From contig DMHI01000235.1 in NCBI GenBank assembly GCA_003449515.1, positions 1-5,455 of the forward strand: a DNA stretch of 5,455 bases, in the 5' to 3' direction. The DNA comes from Lysobacteraceae bacterium. Lineage in GTDB: Bacteria; Pseudomonadota; Gammaproteobacteria; Xanthomonadales; Xanthomonadaceae. The notes under the pieces were generated by a model. It was not told the origin of the DNA and searched no databases. It saw only the letters and a list, made by a program, of their open reading frames with translations. Shown one piece after another: positions 1-4,823 of this stretch (position 1 is the stretch's first letter; each line of letters begins with the position of its first letter). Position numbers and translations under genes: made by a program.

Positions 1-258
1 GTCGACGCGGCCCTGGAGCGGATCAATGGCAGCCGCGCGGACCTCGGTGCGGTGCAGAACCGCTTCACCTCGGTGATCCAGAACCTGAACACCACGTCCG
101 AGAACCTGTCGGCTTCGCGCAGCCGCATCCGCGACGCGGACTACGCCCGCGAAACCGCCGAGCTGACCCGCACGCAGATCCTGCAGCAGGCCGGCACGGC
201 GATGCTGGCCCAGGCCAACCAGATTCCGCAGAACGTCCTCACGCTGCTGCGGGGCTGA
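1..258 (+). CDS. fliC: Flagellin, C-terminal fragment (5' end outside window)
   Basis: This is the last 85 residues of flagellin, the protein that polymerises into the flagellar filament after export through the flagellar type III apparatus. Frame 1 is open from the first base to the TGA at 256-258. The fragment reads through the conserved helical D1/D0 tail: a segment around VQNRFTSVIQNL, then SRIRDADYARETAELTR, and the terminal QILQQAGTAMLAQANQIPQN followed by VLTLLRG. This C-terminal D0 helix pairs with the N-terminal helix in the filament core and is also the region FliS binds. The GTG at 52 is an internal valine and not the start, because the flagellin match continues upstream of it. The fliD and fliS genes downstream fit a filament-assembly cluster. 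Whether other flagellin copies lie upstream cannot be seen here. The family call is very secure. Confidence 0.96.
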   Translation, partial: VDAALERINGSRADLGAVQNRFTSVIQNLNTTSENLSASRSRIRDADYARETAELTRTQILQQAGTAMLAQANQIPQNVLTLLRG

Positions 259-278
259 ACCGCAGCGCCACTGGCATG

Positions 279-320
279 GGCGGCGGCGCCGGCGTAGCTT
301 CAGGCACCGGCGTCGCCGCC
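279..320 (+). terminator. GC-rich hairpin after flagellin, possible terminator or mRNA-stabilising stem
   Basis: Bases 279-292 pair with 307-320 to form a 14-base-pair stem (13 Watson-Crick pairs plus one G-U at 286/313), with a 14-base loop at 293-306. It starts 20 bases after the flagellin stop codon. No run of T follows (the next bases are GATAACCTCC), so it is not a textbook intrinsic terminator. It could still end the transcript or protect the 3' end of the abundant flagellin mRNA. Its 3' arm runs into the sigma-28 -10 element, so the DNA serves two roles here. Confidence 0.5.
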
Positions 321-325
321 GATAA
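300..325 (+). promoter_or_regulatory. Sigma-28 (FliA) promoter candidate for fliD
   Basis: Bases 318-325 read GCCGATAA, an exact match to the known FliA -10 consensus. A weaker -35 candidate, TCAGG at 300-304 (consensus TCAAG/TAAAG), lies 13 bases upstream, one less than the usual 14. TTCAG at 299-303 has the usual spacing but a poorer match. Transcription would begin a few bases past 330, leaving a short leader to the fliD ATG at 350. Expression of a cap-protein operon from FliA is a common late-gene arrangement. The -10 element is strong evidence and the -35 is weak. Confidence 0.62.
302..317 (+). promoter_or_regulatory. Weak sigma-54-like -24/-12 site upstream of fliD
   Basis: Bases 302-317 read AGGCACC, four spacer bases, then TCGCC, against the sigma-54 consensus TGGCACG-N4-TTGCA. 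The invariant GG (303-304) and GC (315-316) are present with the required 10 bases between them, and 8 of 12 consensus positions match. The distance from the -12 C to the fliD start (34 bases) equals that between the much better sigma-54 site and rpoN. In GC-rich DNA such a match can arise by chance, and this one overlaps the hairpin and the sigma-28 site, so it is only a candidate. Confidence 0.28.
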
Positions 326-349
326 CCTCCAGAGCAACCGGAGACTGTC

Positions 350-1693
350 ATGGGTTCCCTGTCCAGCCCCGGCATCGGATCGGGTCTCAACGTCAACCAG
401 CTGGTCAGCCAGCTGGTGGCCGCCGAGCGCGCGCCCTCGGACAGCCGCATCGCACGACAGGAAGCCAACGCCCGAGCCGACCTCGCGGCCTTCGGCCAAG
501 TCCGAGGCGCATTGTCGGCTCTCCAGGCGGCCGCCAATGCTTTGGATGGCGCAGGAGGCAGTGTCGGTCGGCGCACCGTGGTCCAGGCCAACGCCGGTTT
601 CTCGGCGTCGGCGTCCAACAGCACGGCGCTGGGTCGGTACTCGATCGAAGTTCGCAGTCTCGCCACCGCACACAAGCTGCAGAGCGCAGCGCCGGGGGTT
701 TCCGAAAGTGCCGACCTCGGTACCGGCACGATTTCCTTCACCGTGGGCAGCGACACGTTCAACGTCTCGCTCGGACCCTCCACCACGCTCGCCCAGCTGC
801 GCGACGCGATCAACACCGCAACCCGTGGCCGAGGGCTGTCGGCGACCATCGTGCGTGGTGACTCCGGCAGCGTACTGGTGCTCAATGCCGCGACATCCGG
901 CACCGCGGGCGCCATCAGCCTGCCGCCGACGACGACCGGCAGCATCGCTGGTTTCATCGCCGGCCTATCGGTTACCACGCCGGCGGCAAACGCCGAAGTC
1001 CGCATTGATGGGGTCACCCGTACCTCGTCCAGCAATCGACTGACGGATGCCATCGCGGGTGTCACCCTCGACCTTTCCAGAGCGGAGACCGGGACCGCCT
1101 ACGCGCTGGACATCGCGGCCGACAATGTTGGCGTGCGTGCTGCCGTGCAGAGCTTCATTGGCGCGTACAACAGCGCGTTGGGCACGTTGCGCACGGTCTC
1201 CGCGGTCAATCCGGCCACGGGCAGCGCCGCTGCACTGGCCGGCGATTCGGCTGTTCGCGGCGTGCAGGCGCAGCTTCGCGGCCTGATCGGCGGCGCCTTC
1301 GCCGAGTTGTCTGCCCTTGGCATCCGCAGCAGCAAGGACGGCAGCCTGACGCTGGACGCCGCCAGGCTCGACGAGACGTTGGCGGTCAATCCTTCGGCGG
1401 TGTCCGCCCTGTTCGACAAGGGCAACCTTGGCAGCGTCGGCGCCCGGCTCGGCGCCCAGCTTCAAGGGGCCGTCGAGCCCAACACCGGCCTGTTCGAAGC
1501 CCGCACCAAAGCGTTGAATGAGCGAATGCGCGGCCTGCAGGCCGATCGCGAGCGTCTCGACGCGCGGATGAGCCGCATCGAAGAGGGCTATCGTCGCCAG
1601 TTCACCGCACTCGACGGACTGGTCGCACAACTCCAGTCCACCCAGAGCTTCCTCACGCGCGAACTCGCCCGCCTGCCGGGCGCAAGCAGCTGA
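350..1693 (+). CDS. fliD: Flagellar filament cap protein FliD (HAP2)
   Basis: FliD forms the oligomeric cap at the growing filament tip and helps exported flagellin fold into place; it acts outside the cell. The product is 447 residues, within the usual family range. Residues 7-29 (GIGSGLNVNQLVSQLVAAER followed by APS) are the conserved FliD N-terminal signature. Residues about 215-243 (VRIDGVTRTSSSNRLTDAIA followed by GVTLDL) look like the flagellin hook IN motif. Residues about 261-435 form the FliD C-terminal domain, with LGIRSSKDGSLTLDAARLDE as its typical ending pattern. A helical, probably coiled-coil tail follows (about 383-441, ending SFLTRELARLP). The ATG at 350 is supported by GGAG at 340-343, six bases upstream, and by the N-terminal signature beginning at once. 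The gene leads an operon with fliS four bases downstream. Candidate FliA and weaker sigma-54 promoters lie upstream. Confidence 0.96.
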   Translation: MGSLSSPGIGSGLNVNQLVSQLVAAERAPSDSRIARQEANARADLAAFGQVRGALSALQAAANALDGAGGSVGRRTVVQANAGFSASASNSTALGRYSIEVRSLATAHKLQSAAPGVSESADLGTGTISFTVGSDTFNVSLGPSTTLAQLRDAINTATRGRGLSATIVRGDSGSVLVLNAATSGTAGAISLPPTTTGSIAGFIAGLSVTTPAANAEVRIDGVTRTSSSNRLTDAIAGVTLDLSRAETGTAYALDIAADNVGVRAAVQSFIGAYNSALGTLRTVSAVNPATGSAAALAGDSAVRGVQAQLRGLIGGAFAELSALGIRSSKDGSLTLDAARLDETLAVNPSAVSALFDKGNLGSVGARLGAQLQGAVEPNTGLFEARTKALNERMRGLQADRERLDARMSRIEEGYRRQFTALDGLVAQLQSTQSFLTRELARLPGASS

Positions 1694-1697
1694 ATGC

Positions 1698-2081
1698 ATG
1701 AATACCCGCAACCCCGCCGCCGCCTATCGCAATACCGCCGTGGAAACCCGCGTTCACGACGCCGATCCGCACAAGCTCATCGAGCTGATGTTCGAGGGGG
1801 CCATCCAGCGCCTCCGCACCGCCGAGGCCTGCGCGGCCAGCGGTGACGTTCCGCGCAAGGCCAAGGCCGCTTCCGAAGCGGGTGCCATCGTGGATTCCTT
1901 GTCGGGATGTCTCGACCTGCAGCAGGGCGGCGACATCGCCGCGCGCCTCGAGGCGCTCTACGATTACGCATCGCGACGCATCGTCATGGCGAATGCCGCG
2001 AACGACCCCCAGGGTTTTGCAGAAGTCGCCAGCCTTCTCGATGACGTTTTCGCGGCATGGAAACAGATCCGTCCGGCATGA
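1698..2081 (+). CDS. fliS: Flagellin export chaperone FliS
   Basis: FliS is a cytoplasmic helical-bundle chaperone that binds the C-terminal helices of newly made flagellin, stops premature polymerisation and helps deliver it to the export gate. The 127-residue product has the family length. The N-terminal signature is clear: AYRNTAVETRV at residues 9-19, then DADPHKLIELMFEGAIQRLR at about 21-40, matching the family pattern of a Y...V.T.V segment followed by (A)xPHKLIxxLYxGA. The rest is helical, with an LYDYASRRIVMAN segment near residues 87-99. The ATG lies four bases after the fliD stop. An out-of-frame ATG at 1694 does not open this gene. There is no clear ribosome-binding site, so translation is probably coupled to fliD. 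Its flagellin client is encoded just upstream. Confidence 0.94.
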   Translation: MNTRNPAAAYRNTAVETRVHDADPHKLIELMFEGAIQRLRTAEACAASGDVPRKAKAASEAGAIVDSLSGCLDLQQGGDIAARLEALYDYASRRIVMANAANDPQGFAEVASLLDDVFAAWKQIRPA

Positions 2082-2389
2082 TCGACCCCGAACCAACCAC
2101 CGCGTTCGAAGCTGCGATGGCACGGTTGCGCGCGGCACGCGATGCCGTGAATGCGCTCGAGCTCGAGCATGCGGAACGCATCCTTGCCGGGCACGATGCG
2201 ATGATCCGAGCGGCGTTCGCCGACCGCGCTTCGGCATTCGCCGTGTCGGAAGTCGAGATCCTCGCCCGGGCGCAGGCTGAGTTGTTGTCCCAGATGGAAG
2301 CCGTCCAGCGCAGCGTGGCGGTCGATTTGCGACTTACGCGCCGCGGCGGGGACGCAGCCCGCGCCTATCTGTCGACCCGTGGCGCCTGA
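2078..2389 (+). CDS. Small helical protein in the FliT position, probable FliT-like chaperone
   Basis: This is a 103-residue, mainly alpha-helical, charged protein with no signal peptide or membrane segment. I do not recognise a diagnostic FliT motif. The FliT suggestion rests on size, predicted helicity (for example AFEAAMARLRAARDAVNALE near residues 9-28 and an ARAQAELLSQMEAVQ helix near 63-77) and position directly after fliS, where many genomes place fliT. FliT chaperones the cap protein FliD, and FliD is encoded in the same operon. I chose the ATG at 2078 because it overlaps the fliS stop as ATGA, a typical coupling arrangement; an in-frame ATG at 2057 would add seven residues and lacks a better ribosome-binding site. 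The 3' end overlaps the next gene by 11 bases. Alternatively it is an unrelated lineage-specific flagellar accessory protein. Confidence 0.6.
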   Translation: MIDPEPTTAFEAAMARLRAARDAVNALELEHAERILAGHDAMIRAAFADRASAFAVSEVEILARAQAELLSQMEAVQRSVAVDLRLTRRGGDAARAYLSTRGA

Positions 2390-2903
2390 CCCGGCCCATC
2401 CCCTTTTCGCCGAGGGCGTTGTCGTCGACGCTGAACTCCGCGTGTCGGTCATCGATGGCGAATTATCGCCTCGGTCGTTGGTCGATGCGGAACAGCTGTT
2501 GCGCGACATCGCCGCCATCGAAGAGCGTCGAGGCGACGAGCTCGAGTCGGGTCACGCACTGGATCCGGCCGTCCGCCGCATCGAAGCCAAGCTCGATCTC
2601 GCCTTGCAGCTGTTCGCCCAGGCATTGCCACAGCTGGGGGGGCCGCCGCCGCGACCAGTCCGCATCGGACCCGCTGGGGTGCAACTCGGTGTGGAGGTCG
2701 CGGTCGGCGACCGGGCGATCCTCCGTTGGCAGCCGGCTGATGCGCTGCCGATGTGTCTGCAGTTGCCGGTGCGGCGGGTGGCGCGCGATGGGGGGGCGGA
2801 CGTCTGGGCCTTCGAGGAACTGCCGCCCTCGCTCGAAGATGCTTTGAGCCGCCACCTGTTCCGTCTGCACCGGCGCGCTCTGGCCGCCCAACGTCGCGCC
2901 TGA
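2379..2903 (+). CDS. Divergent PilZ-like protein with helical insertion, flagellar cluster
   Basis: The product is 174 residues, cytoplasmic, with no signal or membrane segment. It reads as a split beta-barrel: a short strand region (about 11-29, with GVVVDAELRVSVIDGEL), a long charged helical segment with heptad-like leucines (about 33-84), then a strand-rich part (about 93-150) and a terminal helix (151-172). That layout resembles the xanthomonad PilZ-like protein XCC6012, described as a tetramer with a helical heptad insertion (recalled, not searched). PilZ domains usually bind cyclic di-GMP through RxxxR and [DN]xSxxG. Here the nearest equivalent is RIGPAG at 95-100, keeping only the glycine, so cyclic-di-GMP binding looks unlikely. 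The start is the GTG at 2379, overlapping the previous gene by 11 bases with no clear ribosome-binding site, which suggests coupling. Two G7 tracts (2636-2642 and 2790-2796) lie in the coding region. PilZ membership is moderately secure and function is unknown. Confidence 0.72.
   Translation: MAPDPAHPLFAEGVVVDAELRVSVIDGELSPRSLVDAEQLLRDIAAIEERRGDELESGHALDPAVRRIEAKLDLALQLFAQALPQLGGPPPRPVRIGPAGVQLGVEVAVGDRAILRWQPADALPMCLQLPVRRVARDGGADVWAFEELPPSLEDALSRHLFRLHRRALAAQRRA
2636..2642 (+). repeat. G7 homopolymer tract in the PilZ-like gene (first)
   Basis: Seven consecutive G, read as CTG GGG GGG CCG and encoding a Gly-Gly pair at residues 87-88, at the junction between the helical insertion and the second half of the barrel. 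Homopolymeric G runs can slip in replication, and a one-base change here would shift the frame of the C-terminal half. Confidence 0.9.
2790..2796 (+). repeat. G7 homopolymer tract in the PilZ-like gene (second)
   Basis: Seven consecutive G, read as GAT GGG GGG GCG and encoding Gly138-Gly139 in a likely turn between strands. It is the same length as the tract at 2636-2642, in the same gene. Confidence 0.9.
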
Positions 2904-2931
2904 GGAGCGCCAGCGTTCCGTTGCCCGGAGT

Positions 2932-2948
2932 TGGCACGCCTCTTGCAT
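2932..2948 (+). promoter_or_regulatory. Sigma-54 (-24/-12) promoter in front of rpoN
   Basis: The sequence TGGCACG (2932-2938), four spacer bases, then TTGCAT (2943-2948) matches the sigma-54 consensus TGGCACG-N4-TTGCA at every defined position. The invariant GG (2933-2934) and GC (2945-2946) are separated by exactly 10 bases. Transcription would start near 2958, giving a leader of about 20 bases that includes the rpoN ribosome-binding site. The site lies outside coding sequence, between the PilZ-like gene and rpoN, on the same strand as rpoN. It implies that sigma-54 holoenzyme with an activator, plausibly FleQ, transcribes rpoN and the genes after it. Confidence 0.88.
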
Positions 2949-2965
2949 CCCGCTTCGGCACCTCC

Positions 2966-2971
2966 GGAGAG
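2966..2971 (+). promoter_or_regulatory. Ribosome-binding site of rpoN
   Basis: GGAGAG at 2966-2971 is a good Shine-Dalgarno sequence eight bases before the ATG at 2980, and it decides that start. An ATG at 2972 is too close to it and out of frame. It is among the clearest ribosome-binding sites in the window, consistent with rpoN beginning a new transcription unit. Confidence 0.75.
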
Positions 2972-2979
2972 ATGCCGCC

Positions 2980-4392
2980 ATGAAGAACCGCCTTGCCGCC
3001 GCGCAGACGCAGTCGCAGAGCCTCAACGCGCAGGTGCTGCAGTCGATCCGCCTGCTCGGCCTGAGCGGCCTCGAACTGGAGCAGGAGCTGGCCGAGGCGC
3101 TGGCGCAGAACCCGATGCTGGAGCGCGAGGACGAGAGCCCCGACGCCGATGACGAGGCCGCGCGCGCGGTCGCGCCGGAAGCGCGCGCGGCGCTGGAAAC
3201 CGCCGCCTTCGATGAGCTGCCCGACTTCGCCGGCGCTGCCAGCACCGCCGCCGGCTTCGATCCCGACGACGGCGAGGACCGTTGCGCGCGGATCGCCGCG
3301 CCGGCCAGCAGCGATCCGGCCCTGCGCGTGCTTGCAGGGCTCGCCGCCGAGCTTGCGCCCGCCGATCTGGCCATCGCCGCCGCGTGGCTCGAGCACACCG
3401 GCGATGCCGGCTACCTCGCCGCCGACCGTGCCGCCATCGACGCGCGCATCAGCGCCGGACTCGGCCTGCGCGCAGGCCAGGCCGAAGCCATCCGCCAGCG
3501 CCTGCTGCACGGCACACCGGCCGGTCTGGCCGCGGTCGACCTGCGCGAGTGCCTGCTGGCGCAGATCCACGACCTGCCGGCGTCGGACGCCGGCACCGCG
3601 CTCGCCCGCGAGATGATCGATCGCAGCCTCGCTCTGGTCGCCGCCCGCGACTGGCCGGCGCTGGCCGCGGCGCATGGCGCGCCGATGGAGGCGCTGCGTA
3701 TCGCCGCGCGGCTGATCCAGGCGTTGAACCCCCGGCCCGGCCTCGCCCTGGTCGAGGACGAATCGATGCACGCGCTGCCGGACGTCGTCGCCTGGCCGGC
3801 CGACGGTCGCTGGCACGTCGCGCTGAACCCGCAGACCGCCCCGCGTGTGCGCGTGGCCGGCGAGTACGAAGGCGTACTGGCCGAAGCGGGCGACTCGCCA
3901 TCGGTGCAGCAGCTCAAGGCGCTGCTGAACGAAGCGCGCTGGCTGGCACGCGGTGTGGCCCAACGCCACGAGACGCTGCTCCGGGTCACGCGCGCGGTGG
4001 TGTCGCGCCAGCGCGCCTTCCTCGAGCGCGGCGATGAGGGCTTGCTGCCGCTCACGCTCAAGGAGATCGCCACCGAAGTGGGCGTGCACGAGAGCACCGT
4101 CTCGCGCATCACCACCGGCAAATACCTGCAGACCCCACGCGGGCTGTTCGAGCTGAAACGCTTCTTCGGCGTCAAGCTCGAAGGCAGCGCGATCGCCGGC
4201 GTGGCGATCCGCGCGCTGGTCAAGAAGCTGATCGAGGCCGAGCGTCCCGAGGCACCGCTGGCCGACGATGTGCTGGCCGCCCTGCTGGCCCGCCGCGGCG
4301 TGCAGGTGGCCCGGCGCACCGTCGCCAAGTATCGTGACCAGCTGGACATCCCGCCCGCGCGACAGCGCGGCACGGCGACCCGCGCGGCCTAG
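2980..4392 (+). CDS. rpoN: RNA polymerase sigma-54 factor (flagellar-locus copy, RpoN2-like)
   Basis: Sigma-54 directs RNA polymerase to -24/-12 promoters and needs an ATP-hydrolysing activator such as FleQ. The 470-residue product is close to the usual length. Region I (about 1-50) has the glutamine-rich start and IRLLGLSGLELEQELAEALA then QNPMLE. An acidic region II follows (about 49-102). The core-binding region contains GLAAVDLRECLLAQI (182-196) and NPRPG (250-254). The DNA-binding part has the helix-turn-helix LTLKEIATEVGVHESTVSRI (358-377), then TPRGLFELKRFFG, and ends with the RpoN box ARRTVAKYR (444-452) that recognises the -24 element. The start is set by GGAGAG at 2966-2971. Region I departs from the usual MTPQLQQAIRLL pattern (here LNAQVLQSIRLL). 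Xanthomonads carry two rpoN genes, and the flagellar-cluster position suggests the RpoN2 type; a second copy cannot be seen here. A near-perfect sigma-54 promoter precedes it, so autoregulation is likely. Confidence 0.97.
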   Translation: MKNRLAAAQTQSQSLNAQVLQSIRLLGLSGLELEQELAEALAQNPMLEREDESPDADDEAARAVAPEARAALETAAFDELPDFAGAASTAAGFDPDDGEDRCARIAAPASSDPALRVLAGLAAELAPADLAIAAAWLEHTGDAGYLAADRAAIDARISAGLGLRAGQAEAIRQRLLHGTPAGLAAVDLRECLLAQIHDLPASDAGTALAREMIDRSLALVAARDWPALAAAHGAPMEALRIAARLIQALNPRPGLALVEDESMHALPDVVAWPADGRWHVALNPQTAPRVRVAGEYEGVLAEAGDSPSVQQLKALLNEARWLARGVAQRHETLLRVTRAVVSRQRAFLERGDEGLLPLTLKEIATEVGVHESTVSRITTGKYLQTPRGLFELKRFFGVKLEGSAIAGVAIRALVKKLIEAERPEAPLADDVLAALLARRGVQVARRTVAKYRDQLDIPPARQRGTATRAA

Positions 4393-4410
4393 GCCGCGCG
4401 CCGCCGTTTT
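4373..4410 (+). terminator. Perfect 20-base palindrome over the rpoN stop; terminator or attenuator candidate
   Basis: Bases 4381-4400 (CGCGCGGCCTAGGCCGCGCG) are a perfect palindrome, with the rpoN TAG stop at 4390-4392 at its centre. As RNA it folds to an 8-base-pair stem with a CUAG loop. The stem can extend through a small internal loop: CGGCG at 4373-4377 pairs with CGCCG at 4402-4406, and TTTT follows at once (4407-4410). GC-rich stem plus T run is the shape of an intrinsic terminator, though four T is short. Because vemR and fleQ follow closely, partial termination (attenuation) is more plausible than a full stop. As duplex DNA it could instead be a symmetrical protein-binding site. Confidence 0.48.
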
Positions 4411-4433
4411 CGGCATCGAGACCGCGCCCCGCC

Positions 4434-4823
4434 ATGACCGCTCCGCTGCGCCTGCTGCTTGTCGACGACCACGACGCCTTCCTCAACGCCGCCGAGCGCC
4501 AGTTGCGCCGCGTCGACGGCGTGCAGGTGGTCGGCCGCGGCACCGATGGCATCGAGGCGGTGGCGCTCGCCGATGCGCTGAAGCCCGACCTCGTGGTGCT
4601 CGATCTCGCCATGCCCGGCATGGGCGGCCTGCAGGCCACGCGCCTGATCAAGGCGCAGGACACCCCGCCCTTCGTGGTGATCGCCTCGCACTTCGACGAT
4701 GCCGAGCACCGCGAGCACGCCCAGCGTGCCGGCGCCGATGCCTTCATCAGCAAGCTGAACTACGCGGCGGAGCTGCTGCCGCTTCTGGACGGACGCATGC
4801 GGGCAGCCCGGGACGGCGAATGA
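4434..4823 (+). CDS. vemR: Single-domain response regulator, CheY-like (VemR-like)
   Basis: The product is 129 residues and consists only of a receiver domain, so it must act by protein contact and not by binding DNA. Receiver hallmarks are complete: acidic pocket D11 and D12 (LLLVDDHDAF), phosphoacceptor D57 in LVVLDLAMPGMGG, S85 in VVIASHFDD at the switch Thr/Ser position, F104 at the aromatic switch position and K107 in DAFISK. The lysine is followed by LN instead of the usual cis-proline. It lies between rpoN and fleQ, as vemR does in Xanthomonas campestris, where VemR is reported to affect motility, exopolysaccharide and virulence (recalled). It follows rpoN after 41 bases and its stop overlaps the fleQ start as ATGA, so coupled production with FleQ is likely. 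No clear ribosome-binding site is seen. No partner kinase is in the window. The receiver call is secure; the symbol rests on synteny. Confidence 0.88.
   Translation: MTAPLRLLLVDDHDAFLNAAERQLRRVDGVQVVGRGTDGIEAVALADALKPDLVVLDLAMPGMGGLQATRLIKAQDTPPFVVIASHFDDAEHREHAQRAGADAFISKLNYAAELLPLLDGRMRAARDGE

Noticed and set aside
276..1043. A 255-codon + strand frame overlapping the start of fliD.
   Set aside because: The product is Pro/Arg/Ser-rich low-complexity sequence typical of a shifted frame of a GC-rich gene, while the fliD frame carries family signatures across the same bases.
1694..1696. ATG immediately after the fliD stop.
   Set aside because: It is in a different frame from fliS and opens no supported protein; fliS starts at 1698.
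2057..2077. Upstream in-frame ATG for the FliT-position gene.
   Set aside because: It would enlarge the overlap with fliS and has no better ribosome-binding site; the ATGA overlap at 2078-2081 is the more typical arrangement.
2449..4416. A 655-codon open frame on the - strand, the longest in the window, antisense to rpoN and the PilZ-like gene.
   Set aside because: Its translation is Arg/Ala/Gly/Gln-rich with no recognisable domain, and the opposite strand encodes clear sigma-54 motifs. Long antisense frames are expected opposite GC3-rich genes.
4411..4426. A second -24/-12-like site (CGGCATC-N4-CCGCG) just before vemR.
   Set aside because: Only 6 of 12 consensus positions match, although GG-N10-GC spacing is right, and its -12 element is under 10 bases from the vemR ATG, leaving no room for a leader.
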